A stretch of 64,000 nt of DNA from Brachypterus glaber (taxonomy: Eukaryota; Arthropoda; Insecta; Coleoptera; Kateretidae), in NCBI GenBank assembly GCA_958510825.1, contig OY294044.1, forward strand, positions 73,420,095 to 73,484,094, written 5' to 3'. Positions within the stretch are counted from its first letter, which is position 1; every line of letters starts with the position of its first letter. A program made the translations under genes and the position numbers. Shown here piece after piece: positions 44,441 to 55,650 of the stretch. The notes beneath the pieces are model-generated. The model searched no databases. It saw only the letters and a list, made by a program, of their open reading frames with translations, and was not told where the DNA came from.

Positions 44441-45545
44441 CAGGATGTTCAGTAAATGATGTCATTAATTTTAAGGGGTGATTCTACATAGGAAAATATG
44501 AAAAAAAGTTCCTATAAACATATGTGTAAAAAATGCTTACTTTCAAAGGGACTCTCTGAAAGTGGCTAAAAAATAGGTTTTTATTTAATAACTCAGGAAC
44601 GCTTTGAGGTACAGCATCGAGGTTTTGAATGTAAACTTACCTTAATAAGTCCCATCTTCGTATGCTATCTTTATTTGCTTATTTTAAACAGGGGTGTGCG
44701 AAACTGGGGGGCCTTATTAGTTTTTTGTCCCAGACTTTTTTCTGTGTAACTTTATTGTAATTTTATTTTCGGAATATGAATCCTCAGGTCAATACACATA
44801 AAAAAGGTACTCTTGTTCTAATACCGTTTTCGAGAAAATAAATTTCACGGTTAGAGGACGAAAAATTAAATACTAAAATGTTGAAAATCTAAATTTTAAT
44901 AATGCATACAGGTACTTCCAAAAATCAATCCTAAGGGAGCTATGGGCTCCTAAAAAGGCACCGTTTTTAAAGAGCCACAGTAGCTTTAATAGCTATTGTT
45001 CGACCCACATGTATAGAAACTTTTTCTCTTAGTTTTTGAATAGAATAAAAATGCATCATTGAAATTTTGGTTTTAAATATATTAGTACTTAATTTTTCGT
45101 CCTCGATGCTTGAAATTTCACATTCAAATGAATTTTTCTCGAAAACGGTTAATCCTACAGTATTAGAACAAGAGTACCTTTTTTATGTATTTTAACCTGG
45201 GGAATAATATTCTATAAATAAAATTCCAAAAAATTTACACAGAAAAAAGTCTGGGACAAAAAACTAATGAGCCACCCCAGTTTCGCACACCCCTGTTTAA
45301 AATAAGTTTATGAAGATAGCATACGAAGATTGGTCTTATTAAGGTTAGTTTACATTCAAAACCTCGTTGCTGTACCACAAAGCGTTCCTGAGTTATTAAA
45401 TAAAAACCGATATTTTTTTAGCCACACAAAGGGGCTTAGTTCCTTTATGACGCATTTTAGACATATGTTTTTAGGATTTTTTTTTCATATTTTCCTATGT
45501 AGAATTACCCCTTAAAATTAATGACATCATTTACTGGACATCTTG
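44441..45545. mobile_element. 1105-bp palindrome, TA-flanked, subfamily with different tips
   Basis: The tips CAGGATGTTCAGTAAATGAT and ATCATTTACTGGACATCTTG are flanked by TA (44439-44440, 45546-45547). The inner ~500 bp of each arm is shared with 42918-44080 (AAGTTCCTATAAACATATG, CAGGGGTGTGCGAAAC), but the outermost ~40 bp are unrelated, so it is a subfamily with exchanged ends. A fragment of the family core also lies between the two elements (about 44127-44190). Confidence 0.9.
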
Positions 45546-46434
45546 TATAGTTTTTATAATTGTTTTTATTATAATTTATGAAGTCTAAATGATGAACCCA
45601 GTGTAGCGCTGAGACCCTGACGACCAGGAGATGTATTCTTGATTTTCGGGGAGTAGAGCGACTGATAGAACAACGCTTTGAATATGAGGCATTGTGTTGA
45701 AACCAATAAAGTACGATCACAGCCTAAGACTCGTTCTATTAGTTGTTCTACTCCCCAAAAATCAAGAATAGGTCCCCAGGGGTGCTCCGGAGCGATTTTA
45801 TTGTAGAGTCGGAGCAAATATTTCCCAACTTAAAACTCCAAACCCTCAAAAAAAACTTAAATTAAGTTTTACCCCTGACAGAATGACTGAAAAAAAAGGC
45901 AAAAAAGGTCCTCACCTCTAAAAAAAATCACAACTCTAAAAAAAAAGCTTTAACCCTGACAGAACATTTTAATGACTCAAAGGTCCTTAACTATGAAAAA
46001 ATTCCCAACTGTACTCTCCAATTTTTCCAACTACCGTAAAATACATTACCCCTGACTGACCAATTTCCCAATTTACCCAACTATTCTACCAAATTCCGAA
46101 ATCCGACACCCAATTTACCAACTGGACAGTGGCTTTTTCCAACTCAAGCATGATTGGAAGTACCCCTAATCACGACCTACCAAGCAAAGGATCAGGGTGG
46201 ACAAAAAAAATTCTTATGAGGAACCACGTGGTAAAGAAATGGTCTTCAAGAAAATAAATAATAGTGCTACAGGCTAAAATTTTTACAATAATATGCTGAA
46301 AAATTAGCCCTTTCAAACAAAATTTAATTAAGCTTTTGCAAAGGGAATGTAAAAAAATGTAAAACAAGCATAAAAATAGCGCCGCAGTTGAAAATTTTAC
46401 AATAGGAGACAGAATGGTTCACAAAAGTTTCCCG
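45546..46434. repeat. Hairpin repeat and degenerate CCCAACT/CCTGACAGAA tract
   Basis: At 45615-45785, TATTCTTGATTTTCGGGGAG..TAGAGCGACTGATAGAAC is matched in inverse by GTTCTATTAGTTGTTCTACT..CCCCAAAAATCAAGAATA, a hairpin of ~170 bp. From about 45830 to 46130 a loose C-rich repetition of CCCAACT, ACCCCTGACAGAA and AAGGTCCT(T/C)A words follows. Short minus-strand frames overlap both. No gene is recognised. Confidence 0.6.
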
Positions 46435-46570
46435 GATAAAGACCAATCGACAGACAGAACGAAAGACGGACCGAAAGACCATAAGCCAGACATCCGACAA
46501 ACAGACCGACAGACAGACCGACAGACAGACCGACAGTTAGACTGACAGATATACGGACAAACAGATGTTT
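46435..46570. repeat. GACA/GACC simple-sequence tract
   Basis: CGACAGACAGACCGACAGAC-type words repeat for about 130 bp. It is the longest member of a motif class found at a dozen other places in the window. A serine/arginine/cysteine-rich frame on the minus strand is a by-product. Confidence 0.8.
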
Positions 46571-46903
46571 TTGACAGAAATATCTTTTTTGGATATAAAA
46601 CGAAGAAATTTAAAAAAGGCAATAAAAATGTTACATTTTTTTACTACCTACACAAGAGTTTTCTGGGGGAAAGTAAAACTTTACCTAGATATTTCCCTTT
46701 TTACACAAATCTTTCTTAATTTTAAAACTTGCTTTTTTCTGAATTTAATGTATTAAAAGTATTATAATTTATATACTGCTAAAATTTTAGAATTATTATT
46801 TCTGTTTAAATGTAGGTATTTTGTGTTGCATACACTAAACCTTTCACAATAATAATAAATATTACTGCTGCCAACAAATAAATACAACACTTTTTTTTCA
46901 AAA

Positions 46904-46934
<31 letters not shown>

Positions 46935-47074
46935 TATTGGAAAACGAAACACTTAAAAAAAATAATTTCTAAAGGAAAATTCAAAAAAAATATATATATA
47001 TATATATTCAGAAAGAATAATCACGGAAATCTCCTTGTTTTTTTCATAAAATGCCAAAAAAAGGAAAAATAGTA
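46571..47074. other. Non-coding stretch with two (TA)n microsatellites
   Basis: TA dinucleotide runs lie at about 46913-46938 and 46990-47008, each preceded by an A run (AAAAAAAATATATATA), suggesting a duplicated A-to-TA tract. No gene is seen. Confidence 0.55.
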
Positions 47075-48386
47075 GGGGAACAGGGGGAACAGTGAGTCAC
47101 TTACTTTTTCAGAGCGCATATTTTTAAAAGTTTTGACAATAACTCAGATTTTTTTTCATACTACGTTTCTTTGATCTTTAAGCTAACATAATTTGTAGGT
47201 TTAAATTAAAAATAAATAGACCATGATTTTTTACAAGTACTTTTTTGACAGTATGTCATTTGATTCACTGAGTCCCCAGTACGGGGTACAGTGAATCACT
47301 GCAAGGGGTACAGTGAGTCAGTACAGTTAAAAAAAGTACAGTTAATCGTGATATTTAAATAAATTAATTCAATTTATTAATAAAAAAATGTTTATTTTAG
47401 ATACCTACATAGTTAAATAAACTTAAATTAAACTCTTTGGTAACAAAAAACAAAACTTAAAATTAATTAACGTAGGTAAATCAAAACCTTGAAAATGAAA
47501 CTCTTAAGTAAGAAAAAAAAAACAAATGTCAAAATAAACTAAAGTAAATCAAGACCCTGAAAAACAATGTTAAATGTATACATTGATTGTATATTGTATA
47601 AACCAATTTTCAAAAAAATCATCACCATCCCTAAGGGGGTGGATTTGGAAAAAAATAATTTCAAGATTTAGTTTTAGCAACCTCAAAAACCCCTATATTC
47701 AAATTTTCACGAAAATATTTTAAAATATTTACCCCCTCACCCCTGCGGGGGTGGAGTTAGAATTTTTTTATTATCAGATTCGATTTCAACAATATTAAGA
47801 ACCTTTATAATGAAATTTTCAAATTTTTGTATACAAATATTGTTCTCGCTCGGGATTGTTTTTGGTGAACAATCTCTTAAGTAAGAAAAAAAAAACAAAT
47901 GTCAAAATAAACTAAAGTAAATCAAGACCCTGAAAACAATGTTAAATGTATACATTGATTGTATCAAGTGGATCATAAGCCACTGTGTCCAATCGGTCTT
48001 TGACTCACTGTGTCCTCCCAGTAACCAGACCAGTTCATAGTGGACATAAAAAAAACATACCAAATATCTGATAAATTTGTGTAAACACACTTATTTAAGA
48101 GTTAATAAAGAATATAAAAATGCCAAATTACACTGGAATTTACGTAAAAGTAGTACAAATATACCTAATTAACAGATTAACAAAAAAAAATACTTTCATT
48201 ATTTATTTTATACAGCCACCTCTTCGCTTCAACACACACCACGCAGGTTTGCCGGCAACTGACCCTTTATCTAGAGAAACGTCTTCTTAGCGTGCCATTA
48301 GAAAGCGGCGTTTCTAAAACTAATATTGGTAGAGTTATAGTCAACGATTCATTGTGCCCAATGACTCACTGTGTCCCCTGTTCCCC
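47075..48386. mobile_element. 1.3-kb TA-flanked element, tips GGGGAACAGGGGGAACAGTG
   Basis: The tips GGGGAACAGGGGGAACAGTG..AGTCA and TGACTCACTGTGTCCCCTGT..TCCCC are inverted and flanked by TA (47073-47074, 48387-48388). Repeated GGGTACAGTGAGTCA/GTGAATCACTG words occur near both ends (47280-47350, 47995-48020). A GC-richer patch at 48220-48320 has no recognised frame. The middle carries a 92-bp direct repeat separated by a minisatellite-derived insert (47593-47873). Confidence 0.8.
47501..47964 (+). repeat. 92-bp direct repeat flanking a ~280-bp minisatellite fragment
   Basis: CTCTTAAGTAAGAAAAAAAA..TACATTGATTGTAT occurs at 47501-47592 and again, nearly identical, at 47874-47964. The 281 bp between them contain GGGGGTGGATTTGG and GCGGGGGTGGAGTTAGAA blocks of the minisatellite family seen at 28870-29990. 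The duplication is too long for a normal target-site duplication. A template-switch/tandem duplication or an assembly artefact are alternatives. Confidence 0.85.
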
Positions 48387-48388
48387 TA

Positions 48389-49154
48389 TATTGTTTTACT
48401 AAGAGGGAAAGTGAAGCTTTTTTTTTACTAGTATATAAAAACATCAGACGAGTAAAAAAGTACTTTGCCTCTGAGTGAAACATACTATTTTTTCTTTAAA
48501 CATCCTATATATTTTTTTTAATATTAATTTTTGAATTTAATTTATTCAGTAATAAAATATGTTTTTTTATTAAAATAGGTCAATAAAATCCTTTCGAAAT
48601 AAACTTAAACCTTCCTTAGCTCATTTTAATTTTTTTTTCGTAGGCTAAATCGTACACTTTTCGCGATTTCGATGGTAACTTGTCTAATGTAGCATTTGCA
48701 ATTTCGGAGAGATTTGTAGGTGTATAAACCATATATTCTTCTTCAATCATTTTTAATCAATTTCACACAAGGTTTTTGCACAGAATCTCGAGTCAACACC
48801 TGTTTACATAATAAACAAACAAGTTTTAAGTATGGCTGTCATCTAAGTCAAAGAGTGCTGCGGCCAGTGGTGGTTTTGCTAACTAACTTTTTTTTACGGC
48901 ATAAAAAAATGAACTCATGTTTTTACTGTATAAAAATAGATCACTTCTAACTAGTGTGTTCAGTTATAAAATATGAACATTTTAGTAGAAGTTTGAAGAA
49001 AAAGAATATTTTAGATTGAAAACCCATATGACTTTTATGAAATTTGATGTTATTATCACAAGAAGCAAGCCGAAATTCAAAGATTTTATAAAAAAATTAA
49101 CTATTTTACAGAGTAGTAAAAAAAGCTTTACTTTTCCTCTTAGTAAAACAATAT
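48389..49154. mobile_element. ~765-bp TIR element with recombinase-like N-terminus
   Basis: TATTGTTTTACTAAGAGG..AAAGTGAAGCTTTTTTT (left) and AAAAAAAGCTTTACTTTTCC..TCTTAGTAAAACAATA (right) are terminal inverted repeats of about 40 bp. On the minus strand near 48,640-48,750 a frame starts MIEEEYMVYTPTNLSEIANA and continues LDKLPSKSRKVYDLAYEK, then is lost. The LPSKSRKVYDLAYEK pattern resembles the start of the Crypton-type/tyrosine recombinase-related proteins common in insects; this identification is tentative. An inverted sister copy is at about 53800-55650. Confidence 0.6.
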
Positions 49155-49728
49155 ACTATTAGTCTGAATGTGATTTTCTTAAAATTTAAAAAGGAAACAA
49201 TTTTAACATCGTCTATCGTCAAAGGACCAGAAGGAAGGCCAAAACGACAAAGTTGACTTTGTCAATGTTAAAAATAAGAAACAGTATTTTTATACTTTAT
49301 ATTTTTTCTTAAACGGACTTCATGTGTGGCTTAATATAAGTGACGTTAGTTAGAAAACAATATTTTAAAATTTTGCATTTTTCACTTTGAATGTTTTCAA
49401 AGGTACCTAAGTAGGTAACACAAAAACAAAAATTAGTAAAAAGTTTTTGTTTTAGAACACTTGTAGCTTGTTGGGTTCGTATTGACTGATACGAAATTAA
49501 TTTTGATAACTAGTTTAATAACGGGTACCTTTTAAAACGGGTGGAAAAATGAGGAAGTTATTAAAATAAGATATCAAATTAATTTCAACTTCCGTGTATT
49601 TTTGGACCATATCCTTTTATTTTTTTTTCTGTGTAGCTTTATCGGATTTTTTTTTTGGCCTCACCGCTATCAGAAACTAATTAAAAGAAAAATTTATTTA
49701 CCTTAATTTAAATTAATTTCTATGATAG
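49155..49728. other. Non-coding stretch
   Basis: An 18-bp palindrome, GACAAAGTTGACTTTGTC, lies at about 49246-49263. Nothing else is recognised. Confidence 0.4.
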
Positions 49729-51217
49729 AAAGGACATGGCACAATTTATAGGGAATTTTGGCCCTCGGTGAAATTCGCTAAATTTTTTATATGTTTTAGT
49801 TTATACTTTTTTAAAAGGAATTAGAAACGTTTCAAGCACTTTGTATGTACAGTTTTTTTTCTATAAGGAAAATAAAAAAATATTTTTGCCCTACACTCCT
49901 CATAAAAATATTTTTCTAGTAGGCATTGTTTCGTTTGACAACTTGTCAGTGAAGGATATTCTGACGTATTTTTGTTAGTTTTTTAGACTAAATTGTCAGT
50001 TTTATTGGGAAAAAGTAGTGAAATACATATTGAAATTGGACAGAATAATTAAATAAGATGAAGAAAAGTGCAACAGAAATACTTCTTAAGGACTAAATTA
50101 GTGAAATACGTGAAATAAGTTATTTGCTAACCTGGTAAAAAGTACTAAAACGTATATAAAATTGAACTAAAGAATGAAATAAGAAGAAAAGCAGAATAGA
50201 AATACGTTTTAAGGGAATCGTTTGTAAAATAATAAGCGATTTTAATGCCGAAAGTGTATCCCTTATTTTTTGTACGGCAAAAAAAAAACAATTATTTCCA
50301 AAATTCTACATAGAAGAAATTGAATATGTGTTTTTGTAATATAATGTACTGGAACCCATGTTAAAACTCCATAACTTAATAAAATAATAAAATAAGAAGT
50401 AAAACAGAAGAGAAAAACTAAGTTGAAAGTGAAATACTGTGTTTCTGCATAGAATAAATTATCCAATATAACTATCATACCGAGGGCTTCATAACAGGGC
50501 TGTATCAACCGTGTTAACATGTAGCAGATATGACCACCCTTTGCTATGAAGCCCTCGATATGATTTAAAATATGAACACTAAAAAAAGGATCCATGAATC
50601 AAGAAAATGCATCTTTCGATTATATTTTAAGCCAAATTCTCTTATTTTTGGACTAGCATTTCTTATGAACCTAATAACTGGCGCGGGTCTTTGAATGGAA
50701 ATCCGCGCTCTTCATTTAAGATGTTAGCCTTAAAATAAGAGAATATGGTGTTGTACTTATCAAAAGACATGTGTCCTTGATTCAATTCTTTTTCACAGTA
50801 TTACATTAGGACATTTTTATAAAAAAATAAATAAAATGTTTTCATTTCCTCCCATTCGGGGCATCTGCTGTTGACCACCTTGACGGTTGCATACAAAGCA
50901 ATTTACTTGAAAAAAGGCTCTAAAAGCCATGCTAAATTAATTTTATATTACTAATAATATATAAAAAAATTGACAGACATCAGTTTGACTTATACCAATC
51001 AAGCTTTTTTCTTAATCATTAAGCTAATTAAACTTATTTTTATGAGGAATTTGGGGCAAAAATATTTTTTTATTTTCGTTATAGAAAAAAAACTGTACAT
51101 ACAAAGTGCTTGAAACGTTCCTAATTCCTTTTTAAAAAGCATAAACTAAAACATATAAAAAATTTAGCGAATTTCACCGAGGGCCAAAATTCCCTATAAA
51201 TTGTGCCATGTCCTTTT
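49729..51217. mobile_element. 1.49-kb element with ~165-bp inverted ends
   Basis: AGGACATGGCACAATTTATA..GGGAATTTTGGCCCTCGGTG..CGTTTCAAGCACTTTGTATG (left) is repeated in inverse at 51050-51217. The interior includes a ~80-bp hairpin at 50478-50562 (CCGAGGGCTTCATA / TATGAAGCCCTCG) and a ~115-bp foldback at 50634-50748 (CAAATTCTCTTATTTT / AAAATAAGAGAATAT) around GCGCGGGTCTTTGAATGG..ATCCGCGC. No transposase is recognised. A 110-codon minus frame at 50263-50595 spans the hairpin and is not convincing. Confidence 0.75.
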
Positions 51218-51694
51218 ACTAACTAGTGTCAAAATTTGACATCTAATTAAAAATGTAAAAATATATCAGAATTTATTAAAACGCCTTTCCGAGATAACTA
51301 AAAGTCCTACGATAAAATTGATTACAAATGTTTTTGTAGGGAATGAAACATTATTTTCATTTATGCAAAAAAATTGTCCTATAAATAATTATTTATTATA
51401 ATAGTGAAATATCGCTAAAAATTATAATTTCTGTCCATTTTGCCCCCCTAACGTTAACCATACTTGATGTGAGGCAAATAGAAATGGTCCTGAATCATTT
51501 GGTGAAAGAATTGTACAAATCGGACGTTCCGTTCAAAAGTTTACATTCAGACCGACCGACAGACAGACAGACATTTTCTTAGCACCCACCTTTTTCGTAT
51601 TTTCTCGACGTTTCATGGCATTCTCAAGCCGAAAACGCAAAATAAATGTTTTGATTTTTCGGTTAATTGTAATAACGGGTACCCGGGTGTACTA
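51218..51694. other. Non-coding stretch
   Basis: A GACCGACCGACAGACAGACA tract lies at about 51552-51572. No gene is seen. Confidence 0.45.
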
Positions 51695-52413
51695 CAGAGC
51701 GGTCCAAAAGTCACCCAACCCCCTCTTAACTTTTGAACCAGTTGAGATATCGACTTCAAATTTGGAACTTTTAAATAAGACAACTTAAACTATCTTTTAG
51801 CATATATTTAATACTTGCAGCTCTTAAAATGTAGGCAGGGGGGCATGGGGGCACATTTTTTTAAATATAAAGGGGGGTCGTGCAATACATTATTTTAAAG
51901 CTTATAAAATTCTCAATTTAACTCCATATTTTTAAATTAAAAAAAAAAAAAAATGGGTTTAAAATGGGGTTGAAAATGGGTATTAATGTCAAAATTCCTC
52001 TAAAAAAACAAATAATTTTTTAAAAATGCCTAATTTCATCATAAAAAAATGTTAATTATGCTTTTAAACTAATTTTAGTTGACAAATAAAAATTTATAAA
52101 AAAAAACTTAAAAAATCGAATGTTTTAGCACAAAAAATTGAAAAATCAAAACCTTAAAAAACATTTTTTAAAAATTTAAAAATGATAGTTTAAATAGAGA
52201 ATTTTACAAGCTTTAAAATGATGTATCACACGATCCCCCTTTCCATTTAAAAAAATGTCCCCTCATGCCCCCCTGCCCACATTTTAAGAGCTGAAAATAT
52301 CAAATATATGCTAAAAGATAGTTTAAGTTGTCTTATTTAAGAGTTCTAAATTTAAAGTCGATATCTTAACTCGTTCAAAAGTTAAAAGGGGGGGTGACTT
52401 TTGGACCGCACTG
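51695..52413. mobile_element. 719-bp TA-flanked foldback, tips CAGAGCGGTCCAAAAG
   Basis: This is the second copy of the 38199-38866 element. Tips CAGAGCGGTCCAAAAGTCAC and GTGACTTTTGGACCGCACTG are flanked by TA (51693-51694, 52414-52415). The arms share TTAACTTTTGAACCAGTTGA, AGCTCTTAAAATG and GGGGGCATG words. It is non-autonomous. Confidence 0.85.
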
Positions 52414-52847
52414 TATAAATTTAAATTATTTTAGTATTCTATAGAATAAGTACCACATCTATGTTAATGGAATGAACAAATAAATTATAAAAAATATTTA
52501 ATAGTAGTACTAAAATAAAATAATTCAAAACCAGTTGCTCGGTCAATGTCCTATTATAAAATTTATTAATAAATATACTCTATAGCGAGCTGGCCAATTG
52601 ACAAAGGCAAAGGCCAAACATAAAGAGAAGAAGAAGAAGAAATATACTCTAGTATAATTATTTTTACAAAAAAACTTGCACTTATCTATGTTGGAATCTG
52701 ATTAACTAGCATAAACGAAAATGAGCATTTTCCAATTTAACAACAAATTATATGTCATTCGTAAGATATTTTTATATAGATTATTTTTATTCAAAAATAT
52801 AACTTAGGCACCGGAGTTCCGAGTTATGGGTAAGGGGTCTTTACAGC
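52414..52847. other. Non-coding stretch
   Basis: AT-rich with a short GAAGAAGAAGAAG run at about 52627-52642. Nothing recognised. Confidence 0.4.
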
Positions 52848-52998
52848 GCAGTTACCGTGACACCGTTACCGCGCTACCGTTACCGCGCATGGATTTTACC
52901 GCTCATGGACTTTACCGCGCATAGACTTCACTACAAAAGCCATTACCGCGAAGAAAATTATAGCATGGATTTTATCGCGAAAACCATTACCGCGCATA
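52848..52998. repeat. Degenerate short tandem repeat of TTACCGCGC words
   Basis: CCGTTACCGCGC, TTTTACCGCTCATGG, TTTACCGCGCATAG, CCATTACCGCGAAG, TTTTATCGCGAAAA and CCATTACCGCGCATAA follow one another at 12-25 bp spacing. The patch is conspicuously CpG-rich in AT-rich surroundings. No gene or family is recognised. Confidence 0.65.
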
Positions 52999-53799
52999 AT
53001 TATTTTATTTTTTTTTTTTGCAAAAAATAGATTAATTCAAAAAAATATATATTTTGCAGAAAACAATCAAACAGTTCTACATGATATAGCTGCTGGGTAC
53101 GGGTTGTCGACATGACTACTTTCCTTTAAAACATTTCGGTCCGAAGTATGCAAACGCCCTTTACAACAAAGCACGTCGTAATTTACGCACTTCCAAAAAT
53201 TTTTATTTTTAACAGTCTTTTCCTTCCTGTATATTAATTTTTTTTTATACAACGAGGTCTTTGCCTCTAGCACTTTTCATTATTTCGATCGACATGACGA
53301 TTCGTACTAAACAAATTATTAATCAGCGATTTATACAAATCAATCGATATAAATTCAAACAAAAACACACATAAAAAACTCAAACATAGATATATGGGTA
53401 TATTTAGTAAATGTTCCACTTTATCAATAAAAATACAAACCAAAACCAAAACTAACCAAACCAAACTGCCATCAATCCCATGGAAAAAAAACCCTTACAT
53501 AAAATAAAAATAATGTATAAAAAAGACGAGGTATATCAAATATCATTTGTTCTTAGCATATTAAATATGGCTAAAACTGTAATGCCAACCCGAAACAAAA
53601 ATCCCCAAATCAGTCATCAATTTAAATTGTATTTTTTTAAAATTTTAAAGCAACATAGAAAAAATTGTTTAAAGTACTCGTTTCATAACAAGTTTTTAGC
53701 GCACTAGTACTTTAGTACTATTACAACTGAAATTAAAAATTAACGTGTGAACTCTGATAATTCTACAATGTTATTTAGAATTAATGGATGACTCTTAAA
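52999..53799. other. Non-coding stretch, locally more complex sequence
   Basis: Between 53080 and 53480 the sequence is less homopolymeric than its neighbours, and two 65-68-codon minus-strand frames occur, one hydrophobic. They lack recognisable motifs, splice context or repeat partners, so no gene is called. Confidence 0.4.
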
Positions 53800-55650
53800 A
53801 AATAGATTCTAAAATCAAAATTATGTTTCTCTTCAAGCGTACTAAAATATTCATATTTTATAACTGAACACACTAGTTAGAAGTGATCTATTTTTTTTTA
53901 CAGTACAAAAATAAGTTCATTGTTGTATGCCGTAAAAAAAAGTTAGTTAGCAAAACCGCCACTGGCGGCAGCACTCTTTGACTTTGATGACAGCCATACT
54001 TCAAACTTGTTTGTTTATTATGTAAACAGGTGGTTGACTCGAGATTCTGTGCAAAAGCCTTGTGTGAAATTCATTAAAAAATGATTGAAGAAGAATATAT
54101 GGTTTATACACCTACAGATCTCTCCGAAATTGCAAATGCGAGATTAGACAAGTTACCATCGAAATCGCGAAAAGTGTAGGATTTAACCTACGAAAAAATT
54201 TTTAAATGAGCTAAGGAGGGTTTAAGTTTATCTCGAAAGGGTTTTATTAGCATATATTAATAAAAAAAAACATACTTTATTACTGAATAAATTAAATGCA
54301 AAAATTATTATTTATAAAAAAATATATACACGGTGTATTTGAAATAGCGTCGGAAATTTTAACTGATGATTCTACATCATAAAATATGACAAAAAGTTCC
54401 TATAAACATATGTCTAAAAATGCGTCATAATGGAGCTACGCCCCTTTGAAAGTGGCTAAAAAAATCGGTTTTTATTTAATAACTCAGGAACCCTTTGAGA
54501 TATATTAACGAGGTTTTGCACGTCAACTAATCCTACCAAGGTCCGTTTTTGTGTGTTATTTTCATGTACTTATTTCAACCAGGGGTGTGCGAAACGGGGG
54601 AGCTTATCAGTTTTTTGTCCCAAACTTTTTTCTGTGTAACTTTTTTGCAATTTTATTTTTGAAATATTCCTCAGGTCAAAATACATAAAAAAGGTACTCT
54701 TGTTGTAATACTGTAGGATTAACCGTTTTCGAGAAAAATTCATTTGAAGGTGAAATTCCACGGTTCGAGGACGAAAAATTAAATACTAAAATGTTGAAAA
54801 CCAAAATTTTAATGATGCAGGACGAATTTACATTAAAAAGTAAGAAAAAAAACTTATATACAGGTAGTTCCAAAAATCAATGCTAATGGAGCTATGGTCT
54901 CCTAAATATGCACCATTTTTAAAGGGCTATGGTAGCTTTAAAAGGGTTTTTACGACCTACATGTATGGAAACTTTTTTTCTTAGTTTTTGATGTAGAATA
55001 ACATTGCATCATTAAAATTTTGGTTTTCGACATTTTAGTATTTAATTTTTCGTCCTCGAACCGTGAAATTTCACCTTCAAATGAACTTTTCTCGAAAACG
55101 GTTAATCCTACAGTATTACAACAAGAGTACCTTTTTATGTATTTTGACCTGAGGAATCATATTTCAAAAATAAAATTGCAAAAAAGTTACACAGAAAAGA
55201 GTTTGAGACAAAAAACTGATAAGCCCCCCTCGTTTCGCACACCCCTGGTTGAAATAAGTACATGAAAGCAACACATAAAAACGGGCCTTGGTAGGATTAG
55301 TTGACGTGCAAAACCTCGTTGATATATCTCAAAGGGTTCCTGAGTTATTAAATAAAAACCGATTTTTTTAGCCACTTTCAAAGGGGCGTAGCTCCCTTAT
55401 GACGCATTTTTAGACATATGTTTATAGGAACTTTTTGTCATATTTTATGATGTAGAATCATCAGTTAAAATTTCCGACGCTATTTCAAATACACCCTGTA
55501 TAGGATGCTTGAAGAAAAAATAGTATGTTTCACTCAGAGGAAAAGTGCTTTTTTACTGGTCTGTAGTTTCTGGACTCCGCTTTGCGTCGTCCTTAAATTC
55601 TACAGACTAGTAAAAAAAGCTTCACTTTATCTCTTAGTAAAACAATATAC
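53800..55650. mobile_element. Inverted copy of the 48389-49154 element, split by a palindromic insertion
   Basis: In reverse orientation it matches 48389-49010 step by step: AACTGAACACACTAGTTAGA, CCACTGGCGGCAGCACTCTT, ATGATTGAAGAAGAATATAT, CTCCGAAATTGCAAATGC, then, after the insertion at 54329-55498, GGATGCTTGAAGAAAAAATA and the terminal CTCTTAGTAAAACAATATAC. Its short frame (54081 on, MIEEEYMVYTPTDLSEIANA) reads into a TAG after KSRKV, where the sister copy has TAC. The left terminus is missing. A hairpin, ACTGGTCTGTAG..CTACAGACTAGT, lies at about 55555-55611. Confidence 0.8.
54329..55498. mobile_element. 1170-bp near-perfect palindrome, TA-flanked (nested)
   Basis: The tips CACGGTGTATTTGAAATAGC and GCTATTTCAAATACACCCTG are flanked by TA (54327-54328, 55499-55500). 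It is the same family as 42918-44080, with nearly full-length arms. The uninterrupted sister copy (48389-49154) shows the pre-insertion sequence (complement: AAAATATATAGGATG), proving the boundaries and the TA duplication. Confidence 0.93.

Noticed and set aside
50263..50595. 110-codon minus-strand frame with hydrophobic segments
   Set aside because: It crosses a hairpin inside a non-autonomous element, AT-rich DNA gives Phe/Leu/Ile-rich frames by chance, and no motif is present.
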